NCBI RefSeq assembly: GCF_049852125.1
Contig: NZ_CP187532.1
Span: 186,001-250,000, forward strand
DNA from: Senimuribacter sp049852125
Lineage (GTDB): Bacteria > Bacillota > Clostridia > Peptostreptococcales > Anaerovoracaceae
Length of the DNA stretch: 64,000 nt
Reading direction: 5' to 3'
The notes under the pieces are model-generated. The model made no database searches and was not told the DNA's origin. It was given only the letters and a program-made list of their open reading frames with translations. This document shows positions 15,471 through 24,805 of the stretch, one piece after another (within the stretch, counting starts at the first letter, position 1; every line of letters begins with the position of its first letter). A program made the position numbers and the translations under genes.

Positions 15471-17468
15471 TTACAGTGGCATGTCGTCTTCTGCGGTCGA
15501 TTTGTCCGGGTTTGCCAACGCAGCAACACCCTTTTCTGTGATGCGGGTGCCATATCGGCCTTTACTTATAGTGATTAACCCATCCTCCTCTAATTTGCTC
15601 AGTAGTGTACGGAGGTTACCGTCGCTGATACGCAGATTCCGTTTCTCTAATTGCTGAAGAAGTGCGTTTCTGCCGATTCCATGAGAAATTTCTGTGTTCT
15701 GTCCGATGATTTCGAGAACTGTTGGCCGGATATTTGCTTTTTTGGCGTAAACGTTGTCCGGCGCGCTTTGCTGCAGGACATATTCCGGCAGCGCGGACAA
15801 GGTTTTGTAGTAGGTTGATATATTTTCTAGTTCGCGAATGTTGCCAGGCCAATCGTAACGCAACAGGATATTTTTTTCTTCATTTGTAATGTTTTTAAAA
15901 TCGTTTCCCAGGAAATGCTGAAGAAGAACGATGATATCGTCTTTTCGGTTTCGCAAAGGAGGCAGCACGATTGGAAGCACGTTCAATCGGAAAAAAAGAT
16001 CGCTGCGGAACTCCCCTTCTCGAACAGCCGCTTCTAAATTTTTGTTTGTAGCTGTGATCAAACGAATATCGATATCAATAACCCTTTCGCTGCCGACTTT
16101 CATGACTTGACGCTCCTGTATCGTACGAAGCAGGCGAGTTTGCAGCTTCGGGGATATATCGCCGATTTCGTCCAGAAAAATAGTACCGTGATTGGCTTCC
16201 TCGAATAAACCTACCTTACCTTTGCTTTGGGCGCCGGTAAACGCCCCGGGTTCGTATCCAAAAAGCTCACTTTCAAGCAGGTTGTCTGGGAGAGCGGCGC
16301 AGTTAACAGCGACAAAGGGATATTTGTTTCGATAGGAAGCATTATGAATCGACTGTGCGATCAGTTCTTTTCCTGTACCGCTTTCACCTCGGATCAGTAC
16401 GGTGTGATCGGTCTGCGCGATCTGCTTTGCTGTTTGGATGACCTTGTCCATGCCAGCGGATGCGTGAATAATATCTTTGAACTGGTGTTTTGCCATGAAT
16501 CCTTTTTGCCGCATGTTTTTGCTGGCTAACTCCACATCCAGTTCATCTTGAAGCGTGATGTAATATCCGGCGACTTCATCCATCAGACGGAGTGTATATT
16601 TGTCGAAAAAGTAACGGCCGCCTAGAATTTGGATAGGCGTTGTAGAAGCGTCTGGACTTGTCAGGATCGCGGGATCGATATAATCTTCAATACGAATTGA
16701 GGTTTTGTCGTCGTTCTGGAAGATACGGCAGGCCTTGTCGTTTACATAAACCGGTTCGTAATAGCTGTCTACCAGAACCATTCCGATTTTACTGGTATTG
16801 ACGATATGGCTCAGCATTTCACTTTTCAGATAGCCGAAAACGTAGCTGGAATGGAAAGCTGAGTTGGATTCCACGATAGAATGAATATGACGGAACAGAT
16901 TACGATTGATTGTGGAAATATCCAAATCAAGTAGCTTCATGAGTTTGAACATAGTCTCAAAGCTGACCTTTCTGTAGCCGATGTCGATGATATTCGTGAT
17001 ATGAGACGGCACCAAATGAGATTCAGCCGGCGTGATGGCGATATCGATTTGATCGTAAAGTCCCGTATGCTCCAGGGATTCATCGTAGGCAACCATGTTG
17101 ATATGTCCGATTCCCACTTCATAAAAGGATTGTGTCGTGGAAAGTGAGCTTTCGTAAGAGTCGTTTACGATCAGTACGGTTTTTCCAGTAGGAATTTTGG
17201 ATATCTGATTCAGAGCGCTGCGGTCTGGACTTCTGTTGATTTTGATGACCTTGGCTATATCGTCGACGTAATCGTTGGCATGTTGAAATACGTTGTCGTC
17301 CAGAGCAAGAAAAGCATCGGCCTGCAGCTTATCACCGGGGTTCAATTCGCTGATAAAGATGTTGGAAAATTCGGCATACTGGCCGAAGATTTCTTCTAGA
17401 TTGGCTTTGATAAACGCAATAGCGTTCAGGTTGGTGTTGTTTCTGTATAGAATCGTTACGCTTTTCAT
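15471..17468 (-). CDS. Sigma54-dependent activator with PrpR-type sensor
   Basis: 665 residues. The N-terminal 190 residues resemble the PrpR_N sensor domain; a PAS-like domain follows (about 215-310). The AAA+ domain (about 335-570) has Walker A GESGTGKE, the sigma54-contact loop GAFTGA and Walker B TIFLDEIG. Instead of the common Fis-type helix-turn-helix, the C-terminus looks like a winged helix (NLRTLLSKLEEDGLITISKG). GAGG precedes the ATG. It is divergent from the peptidase/transporter operon, whose promoter has a -24/-12 element, so it is the likely activator. Ligand unknown, possibly a peptide or D-amino acid. Confidence 0.9.
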   Translation of the reverse strand: MKSVTILYRNNTNLNAIAFIKANLEEIFGQYAEFSNIFISELNPGDKLQADAFLALDDNVFQHANDYVDDIAKVIKINRSPDRSALNQISKIPTGKTVLIVNDSYESSLSTTQSFYEVGIGHINMVAYDESLEHTGLYDQIDIAITPAESHLVPSHITNIIDIGYRKVSFETMFKLMKLLDLDISTINRNLFRHIHSIVESNSAFHSSYVFGYLKSEMLSHIVNTSKIGMVLVDSYYEPVYVNDKACRIFQNDDKTSIRIEDYIDPAILTSPDASTTPIQILGGRYFFDKYTLRLMDEVAGYYITLQDELDVELASKNMRQKGFMAKHQFKDIIHASAGMDKVIQTAKQIAQTDHTVLIRGESGTGKELIAQSIHNASYRNKYPFVAVNCAALPDNLLESELFGYEPGAFTGAQSKGKVGLFEEANHGTIFLDEIGDISPKLQTRLLRTIQERQVMKVGSERVIDIDIRLITATNKNLEAAVREGEFRSDLFFRLNVLPIVLPPLRNRKDDIIVLLQHFLGNDFKNITNEEKNILLRYDWPGNIRELENISTYYKTLSALPEYVLQQSAPDNVYAKKANIRPTVLEIIGQNTEISHGIGRNALLQQLEKRNLRISDGNLRTLLSKLEEDGLITISKGRYGTRITEKGVAALANPDKSTAEDDMPL

Positions 17469-17494
17469 GATATACCTCGTTTCTGTGTGTAAAC

Positions 17495-17522
17495 ATTATA
17501 TCACAAAAAAAGGAGAAAACAA
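17495..17522 (-). promoter_or_regulatory. Sigma-A type promoter of the sigma54-activator gene
   Basis: Read on the minus strand: TTGTTT (17522-17517), 16-base spacer, TATAAT (17500-17495), about 27 bases before the ATG. Confidence 0.55.
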
Positions 17523-17545
17523 GATTTAATAGGTTAAAATGTATT

Positions 17546-17570
17546 TTGCGTGCATTGGACATATGTGCAA
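17546..17570 (+). promoter_or_regulatory. Possible activator binding site (imperfect dyad)
   Basis: TTGCGTGCAT and ATATGTGCAA are related arms (6 of 10 match as an inverted repeat, the rest purine/purine or pyrimidine/pyrimidine swaps) with a 5-base centre. It lies about 65 bases before the predicted sigma54 start, a usual distance for an enhancer site. Confidence 0.3.
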
Positions 17571-17596
17571 ACTCCATGAATTTCAACAAACCAAAC

Positions 17597-17614
17597 TTGG
17601 TATATTTTTTGCAT
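17597..17614 (+). promoter_or_regulatory. Sigma54 (-24/-12) promoter
   Basis: TTGG at 17597-17600 and TTGC at 17609-17612 give the required GG-N10-GC spacing. Predicted start near 17623, about 58 bases before the first gene of the operon. Confidence 0.8.
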
Positions 17615-17680
17615 ATTATACGAGTGTAAAGATTTTAGAATTTTTATAAAATATTTGCTAGGAAGGCATCGACAAAAACA

Positions 17681-19093
17681 ATGAGACATGATCTTAACAC
17701 GCTAAACGCGTACTTGGAAAAGTTATTTGAAGAAAAAGGTTATTCCGGCATGGCAGTTTCCCTTCGTGGGCCAGAAGGCGCGGTCTTTGAAAGAGGATTT
17801 GGATTCAGGAATATGGAGCAGCAGCAGCCTGCGGATGAGAATACAATTTTTGGTATTGCTTCCATGAGTAAATCTATGACGGCGCTGGCGTGCTGCATTC
17901 TTCATGCCGAGGGAAAGCTGGATATCAATGACCCAATTACGAAATATTTTCCTGATTTACATATACCGGGCGCTCCAGACGAGTGTGTTACTTTGAAGGT
18001 AATTGCAATGCACAGAGCAGGGCTTCCTCCTTTGCCGCCGTTGGAGTGGTCTATAGCGATGAATGGTCCGGAACAGGATAATCCATGGTATCATCATATG
18101 GTGAAGACAGCGCCGAATAAGATGGAAACTATCGATCAGATTGTAGAATATTTAACTGAGGGGAACTATAATGTATTAGCTGCTCCAGGGGAAATAATGA
18201 GCTATTCTAACGATGGTTACGCGCTGCTCTCCTACGTGGTGGATAAGGCCGCGGGAATATCTCTGGAAGAATTTTTGAAGCAGAGAGTCTTTGAACCATT
18301 GGGAATGACCCGTTCCGTTTTGGATCTGGACTGCAGTGAAGCAAAAGCCATGGCAGAAGGAAATATTACCAGTTTATTTGAAAAGGATTACGAGGAAGAC
18401 AAGCTGTATTGGGATGATGATTGGGAGGTACTTCCTCCGTTTCGCGGCTGTGCCTGTGTAAAATCTACGGCCAGTGATATGACTAAATATTATAAGATGC
18501 TGGCTGATTACGGCATGTGGGAAGGAAAACAGATTGTTCCCAGAGAAGCAGTAGAATTGATGATAGGGAGAGAATTTCCGTTGAGAAAGGAACCTTTCTA
18601 TTGTCTGGGCCTTACGAAAAACCTCATCGGAGGTATGGCGATTTATCAGCATACCGGCGGTCTTCACGGGGTATCTTCTATGGGAGGCTTTACGGAAACA
18701 GGATACAGCGCTACGGTTCTTTGCAATCAGGGCGATGTAGATGTGGAAGAATTCTTATGGATATTATATAATTTTGCTTTAGAGCTTCCTTTGGACACAA
18801 AACATTACTGGGCAATGCCAGTAGACAGAGAATTCAGCAAACCGGAGATGCTCTGCGGAGATTACTTCTCGCAGGAGGGACTTCCGGCGCACACGGTAAT
18901 TACTTACGAGGAAGGTGTGCTGAAAGCTGATTATAATGGAGTGAAGGGAATTCTGAAATATTGCGGCGGTCTGGTATTTGCAGTTGTTGCCGAAAAGAAC
19001 CCACAGCAGCGAGTGAGCTCTTTCCGCTTTTTCCTTCGCGATGGAAAAGCATGGGCGGTAAGGTGTTATAATAGAGTTTATCAAAGGGTATGA
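17681..19093 (+). CDS. Serine hydrolase of the class C beta-lactamase/S12 peptidase family
   Basis: 470 residues. Active-site motifs: Ser61-x-x-Lys64 (SMSK), Tyr175-Ser-Asn (YSN) and His324-Thr-Gly (HTGG). Residues after about 380 form an extra C-terminal domain. No signal peptide, so it should act in the cytoplasm on imported substrate. The family includes D-aminopeptidases, D-Ala-D-Ala carboxypeptidases and esterases; given the operon, a D-residue peptidase is the best guess. AGGAAGG lies about 14 bases before the ATG, a loose spacing. First gene after the sigma54 promoter. Confidence 0.85.
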   Translation: MRHDLNTLNAYLEKLFEEKGYSGMAVSLRGPEGAVFERGFGFRNMEQQQPADENTIFGIASMSKSMTALACCILHAEGKLDINDPITKYFPDLHIPGAPDECVTLKVIAMHRAGLPPLPPLEWSIAMNGPEQDNPWYHHMVKTAPNKMETIDQIVEYLTEGNYNVLAAPGEIMSYSNDGYALLSYVVDKAAGISLEEFLKQRVFEPLGMTRSVLDLDCSEAKAMAEGNITSLFEKDYEEDKLYWDDDWEVLPPFRGCACVKSTASDMTKYYKMLADYGMWEGKQIVPREAVELMIGREFPLRKEPFYCLGLTKNLIGGMAIYQHTGGLHGVSSMGGFTETGYSATVLCNQGDVDVEEFLWILYNFALELPLDTKHYWAMPVDREFSKPEMLCGDYFSQEGLPAHTVITYEEGVLKADYNGVKGILKYCGGLVFAVVAEKNPQQRVSSFRFFLRDGKAWAVRCYNRVYQRV

Positions 19094-19150
19094 TAGAATT
19101 GGACTCTTTATACATTATATTTTTAGCAGGAATTTTAGAAGGGAGATGTA

Positions 19151-20092
19151 ATTATCAGAAATTATGCTATTAAAAGAATTTTGCAGGGACTTCTTCTAGT
19201 CATCTGCGTTTCCTTCCTGGTATTCAGCTTAATGTACATGATGCCAGGTGATCCTGTGGATATGATTGTCGACCGGAAGGTATCAGAGGAAAGAAAAGCG
19301 GAAATTGCCCACGAGATGGGCTACGATCAGCCATTTCTTACCCAGTATAAGAACTGGGCAACAGACGTACTCCATGGAGACTTTGGTACGTCTACGAGAT
19401 ACAAGAGTGACGTATGGGATCTGATGAAGCAGCGAATCCCATATAGTTTGACACTTTGTGTCTGGTCATTGATTTTGGAATTGGTGATCGCTTTACCATT
19501 GGGGCTTTTATGCGCCATAAAGAAAGATGGATTCTTCGACCGATTTACGGTTAACTTTTCGCTGCTGCTCACTGCAGTACCATCCTTCTGGCTGGCGGCG
19601 CTGTTCATTTTGTTCTTCAGCGTACAGCTGGGCTGGCTTCCGATCAGCGGTTATGCACAGCCTGCCAACTGGGTATTGCCGATTGCGGTAACGGTACTTA
19701 CCGGTATGGGGGGGACTTTACGTATTACCAAAACAGAGGTTTTGGAAGTATTTAATGAAAAATATGTAACGACTGCCTACGCGAAGGGTCTTCCTAAAAA
19801 GACTGTTATGATTAAGCATGTACTTAGAAATTCTCTGATTTTAGTTACTACGCTGGTGTTCATGTCCATTCCATGGTTGATTTCCGGCGCGGTTATTATC
19901 GAAAAGATATTTGGTCTTCCGGGTATGGGAAACCTTCTGCTCAACTCTATTATCGTACAGGATATGCCGGTTGTGCAAGCAGTATTGTTGCTGATTGCTA
20001 TCCTGACAGTAATCTGTAATTTGCTCAGCGATATCGTCATGGGCTTCCTGGATCCAAGAATCAGACTGTCTTTGAGCGGAGGTGACAACTAA
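19151..20092 (+). CDS. Dipeptide/oligopeptide ABC permease (DppB-like) with a non-AUG start
   Basis: About 313 residues with six membrane helices and the binding-protein-dependent permease loop near residue 210 (EVFNEKYVTTAYAKGL). The frame is open upstream of TTG 19181, and the upstream codons read xRNYAIKRILQG, the normal start of this family. The only candidates there are ATT 19151 and ATC 19154, 5 and 8 bases after GGGAG. Starting at TTG would drop the first helix start and has no ribosome site. An overlapping ATG-TAA pair sits at 19146-19151. Membrane partner of the next permease. Confidence 0.8.
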   Translation: MIRNYAIKRILQGLLLVICVSFLVFSLMYMMPGDPVDMIVDRKVSEERKAEIAHEMGYDQPFLTQYKNWATDVLHGDFGTSTRYKSDVWDLMKQRIPYSLTLCVWSLILELVIALPLGLLCAIKKDGFFDRFTVNFSLLLTAVPSFWLAALFILFFSVQLGWLPISGYAQPANWVLPIAVTVLTGMGGTLRITKTEVLEVFNEKYVTTAYAKGLPKKTVMIKHVLRNSLILVTTLVFMSIPWLISGAVIIEKIFGLPGMGNLLLNSIIVQDMPVVQAVLLLIAILTVICNLLSDIVMGFLDPRIRLSLSGGDN

Positions 20093-20093
20093 G

Positions 20094-20939
20094 ATGAACA
20101 AAAAATGGAAAGAAACGCTTTATGAGTGCTGGAAAAATAAAAATTTCATGATTGGTTTTGTCATCCTGGTCTCATTGATTCTAATTGCTGTTTTCGCGGA
20201 CGTTATAGCGCCGTACGGTGTAAATGAACACAATGTGGGCGGCCGGTATGAAGCGCCCAGCGGAAAATGCTGGTTTGGTACGGATGCTTTGGGCAGAGAC
20301 ATGTTTTCCCGTGTTATTTACGGAAGCAGAATCGCTTTGTGGGTAGCGTTTCTGGGAGCTATTATCCAATTGGCAATCGGTGTAGCGGTTGGTCTTGCAT
20401 GTGGATTCTTTGGAAAATGGGTTGACAGGGTGTTAACCTTCCTGACAGATCTTACCTGGTGTATTCCGGGAACGATTCTGGCGTTGGCAGTAGTTACTAT
20501 GATCGGTAAGGGATTAACCAACACGATCATCGCCATATCGCTGGTAGCGTGGGCCAGCTATGCCCGTACTGTAAGAGCAAAGACCTTGTCGCTGAGGAAT
20601 ATGGCGTTTGTAGAAACTGGAAAGGCCTTTGGAGAAAGCAATACATCGTTGATGTTCCGGTATATATTGCCGAACGTCGTCCCATCGCTTATCGTTATGG
20701 TATCTCTGAATTTGCCTGGAACGATTATGTCGACCACAGCGTTGTCTTTCTTAGGCTTAGGTTCGCAACCGCCGTCGCCTGACTGGGGACTCGCGATCTC
20801 AGAAGGTATTAAATCTATTACGAGAGCGCCTTGGCTCAGCTTGTATCCTGGCTTGGCGTTGGTATATACGACGTTTGGATTTAATTTATTGGGAGAAGGT
20901 CTCAGAGACTTGCTTGACCCGCATATGAAGTCACAGTAG
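20094..20939 (+). CDS. Dipeptide/oligopeptide ABC permease (DppC-like)
   Basis: 281 residues with an N-terminal cytoplasmic tail and helix, then the GTDALGRDMFSRVIYGSR segment and five further helices typical of DppC/OppC. The coupling loop is around AKTLSLRNMAFVETGKAFG. ATG 20094 lies just after the dppB stop with GGAGGT upstream; an earlier GTG at 20082 sits on that site. Pairs with the DppB-like protein in the membrane. Confidence 0.92.
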   Translation: MNKKWKETLYECWKNKNFMIGFVILVSLILIAVFADVIAPYGVNEHNVGGRYEAPSGKCWFGTDALGRDMFSRVIYGSRIALWVAFLGAIIQLAIGVAVGLACGFFGKWVDRVLTFLTDLTWCIPGTILALAVVTMIGKGLTNTIIAISLVAWASYARTVRAKTLSLRNMAFVETGKAFGESNTSLMFRYILPNVVPSLIVMVSLNLPGTIMSTTALSFLGLGSQPPSPDWGLAISEGIKSITRAPWLSLYPGLALVYTTFGFNLLGEGLRDLLDPHMKSQ

Positions 20940-20953
20940 AAAGGAGTAAGGAA

Positions 20954-21928
20954 ATGAGTGAAGAACTATTAAGACTTGAACATTTGTCTATCGACTATAA
21001 AGTCAAGGACGGGTATCTTTCTGCTGTCAATGATGTAAATTTTACAGTAAATAAAGGAGAGGTATTTGCAGTAGTCGGTGAATCCGGCTGCGGTAAGTCC
21101 ACGGTTGCTCACAGCATTATGAATCTGCTGCCGGGCGGTAATGAGGAGATGAGTGGAAAGATCATCTTCAAAGGCAAAGATCTGCGCACTTGTACGCAGC
21201 AGGAGATGGAAGCAATTCGCGGCAAGGAAATCGGCATGATTTTCCAAAATCCTTTGGACTCTCTGAATCCGGTATACACTGTAGGAGGTCAGATCGCGGA
21301 AGCAATCCAACTTGATAAAGTGGATAAAGTGGAAGCTTGGAATCGGGTAACTAAGCTTTTTAGGGATGTAAAGATGCCGGATGCAGAGGAACGTGTAAAG
21401 AGTTTCCCTCATGAGTTATCTGGAGGTATGCGTCAACGTGTTATGATCGCCATGATGCTTTCGAGAAATCCAGAACTTCTTATTGCAGATGAACCGACAA
21501 CGGCTCTCGATGTAACGATTGAAGCACAAATTCTGGACATCATGAAAGAACTGAAGAATAAATATAATACAGCGATCATGCTGATCACTCATAACTTCGG
21601 TCTGGTAGCGGAAATTGCAGATAAAATCGGTATCATGTATGCCGGAGAGATGGTGGAAAGCGGAGACGTGTTTGAAATCTTTGCGAATCCGCAACATCCC
21701 TACACACGTCTTTTGATGCAAGCGCTGCCTAGCAGAACAAAGGCAGAAGGTCGTTTGCAGACGATTACCGGTTCTGTGCCTCGAATTACAGAGAAAAAAC
21801 CGGAATGCCGTTTCGCAAACCGCTGCCCATTTGCCAAGGAAGTGTGCTTTAATGAGGAACCGCCGCTGAATTATACCAGTGAAAGCCATTTCTGCCGCTG
21901 CCACTTGGCTGGAAAGGAAGAAAAGTAA
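20954..21928 (+). CDS. Peptide ABC transporter ATP-binding protein (DppD-like)
   Basis: 324 residues. Walker A GESGCGKST, Q-loop FQNPLDSLNP, signature LSGGMRQRVM, Walker B LLIADEPTTALD and H-loop ITHNF are all present. The C-terminal oligopeptide-transporter extension carries the Cys cluster (C-R-F-A-N-R-C-P-F, then two more Cys) that can bind an Fe-S centre in this family. Supplies ATP hydrolysis for import. Confidence 0.93.
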   Translation: MSEELLRLEHLSIDYKVKDGYLSAVNDVNFTVNKGEVFAVVGESGCGKSTVAHSIMNLLPGGNEEMSGKIIFKGKDLRTCTQQEMEAIRGKEIGMIFQNPLDSLNPVYTVGGQIAEAIQLDKVDKVEAWNRVTKLFRDVKMPDAEERVKSFPHELSGGMRQRVMIAMMLSRNPELLIADEPTTALDVTIEAQILDIMKELKNKYNTAIMLITHNFGLVAEIADKIGIMYAGEMVESGDVFEIFANPQHPYTRLLMQALPSRTKAEGRLQTITGSVPRITEKKPECRFANRCPFAKEVCFNEEPPLNYTSESHFCRCHLAGKEEK

Positions 21929-21929
21929 G

Positions 21930-22904
21930 ATGGAACAAAAAGTTATGATTAAACTGGACGGCCTGAAAAAATACTTTTCTATTTCTAAAGGTCTTGTAAA
22001 GAAAACAACGAATTATGTAAAAGCAGTAGATGATATCTCTCTTGAAATCAATAAGGGTGAAATTGTCGGTTTGGTTGGCGAATCAGGAAGCGGAAAGACT
22101 ACGTTAGCTCGTGTTATTCTGAATTTGACGAAAATGACTGGCGGCGATGTTGTAATCAATGGAATTAATCTGGCTAAAGCCAGCAGAGCAGAGATGAAAC
22201 AGCTTCGCAGTGAAATCGCAGTAGTGTTTCAGGATCCAGCTTCTAACTTAAATCCGAGACAGACGGTAGAGAGTTCTATTATGCGCCCGATGATCATTCA
22301 TGGCGTGTCGAAGGCTGAGGCCAAGCAGAAAGCTAAGGACGTTCTGGAAATGGTTAAGATGGACCAGAGATATCTGGACAGTTATCCACATCAGCTATCC
22401 GGCGGACAGCTACAGAGAATTGCTATTGCCAGAGCTTTGGCGCTGAATCCGAAGGTTATGATTCTGGATGAGCCGACCAGCGCGCTTGACGTATCTGTAC
22501 AGGCGCAGATTCTGAATCTGCTTCTGGATTTGCAGGAGGAATTGAACCTGACTTATCTGGTGATCACCCACGATCTGAATGTTATCAAGTATATCAGCGA
22601 TAAGATTGCGGTTATGTATCTGGGACGTTTGGTAGAGTTCGGACCGACTATGGAGATCGCGGAGCATGCGAAGCATCCTTATACAAAAGGATTGCTGGAC
22701 GCGGCGCCGATTTTAGATCCAAATCTCCGCGACCGCAAAAAAGAGGTTATGGGCGGAGACCCTGGCAGTCTGATTAACATTGGCGAGGGCTGCAGATTTT
22801 GTGATAGATGTAAATACGCCACAGAGGAATGTAAGACCACGATGCCGGTGGATACTATAGTAGCGCCGGGTCATCAGGTTGCTTGCTTCCACCCCTTGGA
22901 TTAG
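21930..22904 (+). CDS. Peptide ABC transporter ATP-binding protein (DppF-like)
   Basis: 324 residues. Walker A GESGSGKTT, Q-loop FQDPASNLNP, signature LSGGQLQRIA, Walker B MILDEPTSALD. The C-terminal Cys cluster (CRFCDRC, then Cys in EECKT) matches the family. ATG 21930 lies two bases after the DppD stop with a GGAAGG-type site inside the end of dppD; an earlier in-frame start at 21879 would overlap by 50 bases. Confidence 0.93.
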   Translation: MEQKVMIKLDGLKKYFSISKGLVKKTTNYVKAVDDISLEINKGEIVGLVGESGSGKTTLARVILNLTKMTGGDVVINGINLAKASRAEMKQLRSEIAVVFQDPASNLNPRQTVESSIMRPMIIHGVSKAEAKQKAKDVLEMVKMDQRYLDSYPHQLSGGQLQRIAIARALALNPKVMILDEPTSALDVSVQAQILNLLLDLQEELNLTYLVITHDLNVIKYISDKIAVMYLGRLVEFGPTMEIAEHAKHPYTKGLLDAAPILDPNLRDRKKEVMGGDPGSLINIGEGCRFCDRCKYATEECKTTMPVDTIVAPGHQVACFHPLD

Positions 22905-22918
22905 CAGGGGACTGAGAG

Positions 22919-22946
22919 TTGATTGTAATTAAATTTGCAATAAATA
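22919..22946 (+). promoter_or_regulatory. Possible internal promoter before the binding-protein gene
   Basis: TTGATT (22919-22924), 16-base spacer, TAAATA (22941-22946). It could raise expression of the binding protein above its ABC partners. Confidence 0.3.
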
Positions 22947-22980
22947 TGTTCACACCGAATTTAAAAAGGAGGACCAAGAA

Positions 22981-24534
22981 ATGAGAAAGAAATTATTAGT
23001 GCTGGGACTGATCGTAGCATTCGTATTCAGCATGACCGCTTGCGGAGGAGGCGGTGAGGAAGAGTCTGCAAAGAAAGATCTGACTATCATCGACAGCGAA
23101 TGGTATGGCTTAGATACTTATCAGCTGGATAGTACAGCAGGCGGACAGGGCCTGAACTCCACCGGTTTATTCCAGTGGGATGCTGAAAAGGGCGACGTTG
23201 TTGATAACGTATGTACTAACTGGCAGGTAAGTGAAGATGGAAAGACTGCTACTTTTGACGTACCAGAAGGCATGAAGTATTCTACTGGCGAACAGGTAGA
23301 GCCGGAAGATGTTATTGCTTCTCTGGAGCATGGTCTGGAAGTCAGCCCGTACAGCGACGGTTACAGTAATATCGAATCTATGGAATATGAAGGCAGAACT
23401 GTTACTCTGCATCTGTCTGAGTTCCGTTCCGACATGCTGTACTATCTGTGCGCAGGCTTCGCGATCGTTATCGATAAGGATGAGCTGGACAAAATGAGCA
23501 ACGAGGAACTGATGTGGGGATGCCATCCATATGGTATGTATGCACTGGCTGAAGACGGATACGTATCCGGTTCCGAAGTAAACCTGGTCAGAAACGATGG
23601 ATTCAAATGTGAAAATCCGTTAGTAGAAAACAAAGGCGCTGGTAAATTCGAAACTGTTAAGGTAAGATTTAATGTAGAAGACTTTACACAGACAGAAGAT
23701 CTGAAGGCGGGCAATGTTGATATGCTGATGTCCTTAACCAGCGACCAGTATCTGGAATTGCAGAATGATGAAAGTGTTGCTTTAGCAGATACTACTTATC
23801 CGAACATCACTTATTTCGAAATGAATACAGACAGCGAAGTATTCTCTGATATCAATGTTCGTAAAGCATTAGCTCTGGCTATTGACAGAGACGGCATGGC
23901 AGAGGTTGTTGATGGTCTGATTGGACCTGCTTACTCCATGATTTATGATACTGTACAGAACTTCTCACAGGAAGCAAAGGATTACTTTGAGAAAAACCTG
24001 GCTAACGATCCTGAAAAGGCTAAGCAGCTGTTAGAAGAAGCCGGCTGGAAAGAAGGAAAAGACGGTATCCGTGAAAAGGATGGAAAGAAATTAGAGTTCA
24101 CATGGTATGCATGGACTGATTCCACTGCAATTCCTGAAGCTATGGCTGAACAGCTGAAGCAGGTAGGTTTCAAGATGAACATCGAAGCAATCGACTGGAA
24201 CTATGTATATGAAAACATCAGCGCTGATAAGTATGACGCTGGTATTGAATGGCTGTCCTGGGCAGAACCGATGCTGGTACTGAACGCTTGCTACTATGAC
24301 AAAAATGCTCCTGGAAACACGAAGGAATACAAGAAAATGGTAGAAAAAGCTGCTCATGAAGCAGACGGCGAAGCAAGAACTAAGATGGTAGGCGACATCC
24401 AGATGCACCTGTTTGAAAATGTCAATATGATCCCTATGTATGCAGAGCTTTCTTTCACTGCAATGAACAAGGATCTGAAGGGCTTCAAAGTATTAGCTGA
24501 CGGATCTGCTCCGCTTAACGATTTAGCATACTAA
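22981..24534 (+). CDS. Peptide-binding lipoprotein of the ABC importer (family 5)
   Basis: 517 residues. Lipoprotein signal with lipobox SMTAC puts the lipidated Cys at residue 21. The mature part is a solute-binding family 5 (DppA/OppA) fold, shown by the VRKALALAIDRDGMAEVV segment. AAGGAGG precedes the ATG. It captures peptides outside the membrane for the preceding permease and ATPase set. Given the D-peptidases downstream, the ligand may contain D-residues. Confidence 0.92.
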   Translation: MRKKLLVLGLIVAFVFSMTACGGGGEEESAKKDLTIIDSEWYGLDTYQLDSTAGGQGLNSTGLFQWDAEKGDVVDNVCTNWQVSEDGKTATFDVPEGMKYSTGEQVEPEDVIASLEHGLEVSPYSDGYSNIESMEYEGRTVTLHLSEFRSDMLYYLCAGFAIVIDKDELDKMSNEELMWGCHPYGMYALAEDGYVSGSEVNLVRNDGFKCENPLVENKGAGKFETVKVRFNVEDFTQTEDLKAGNVDMLMSLTSDQYLELQNDESVALADTTYPNITYFEMNTDSEVFSDINVRKALALAIDRDGMAEVVDGLIGPAYSMIYDTVQNFSQEAKDYFEKNLANDPEKAKQLLEEAGWKEGKDGIREKDGKKLEFTWYAWTDSTAIPEAMAEQLKQVGFKMNIEAIDWNYVYENISADKYDAGIEWLSWAEPMLVLNACYYDKNAPGNTKEYKKMVEKAAHEADGEARTKMVGDIQMHLFENVNMIPMYAELSFTAMNKDLKGFKVLADGSAPLNDLAY

Positions 24535-24598
24535 GATAAGCAATCCGATTGAGATGGCAGAAGTCGGATGTTTCGACAACTGACTATATGAATACACG

Positions 24599-24625
24599 GC
24601 GGCTGTCTGCAAAGCGGACAGCCGC
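24599..24625 (+). terminator. GC-rich hairpin after the binding-protein gene
   Basis: GCGGCTGTCTGC, AAA loop, GCGGACAGCCGC; 12-bp stem with one wobble and no T run. It may stabilise the upstream mRNA or cause partial termination before the peptidase genes. Confidence 0.6.
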
Positions 24626-24805
24626 TGCTGTTGAGACTGCTTTAAAAATAAGATTAAATGGGATTTTAAAAGATATATTTCGTTATTTTCTGTATAAAAG
24701 CGGGAAAAATGACTGGAATTTGAGATGTTTGAATTGGCATGAATTTTGCTTTAATATTTATCAATGAGAGATTTTGACAACAGAAAGCAGAAAGGCAATA
24801 AAAAA

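Noticed and set aside
19181..20092. TTG at 19181 as the start of the DppB-like gene
   Set aside because: It cuts the conserved first residues of the family and has no ribosome site at useful distance.
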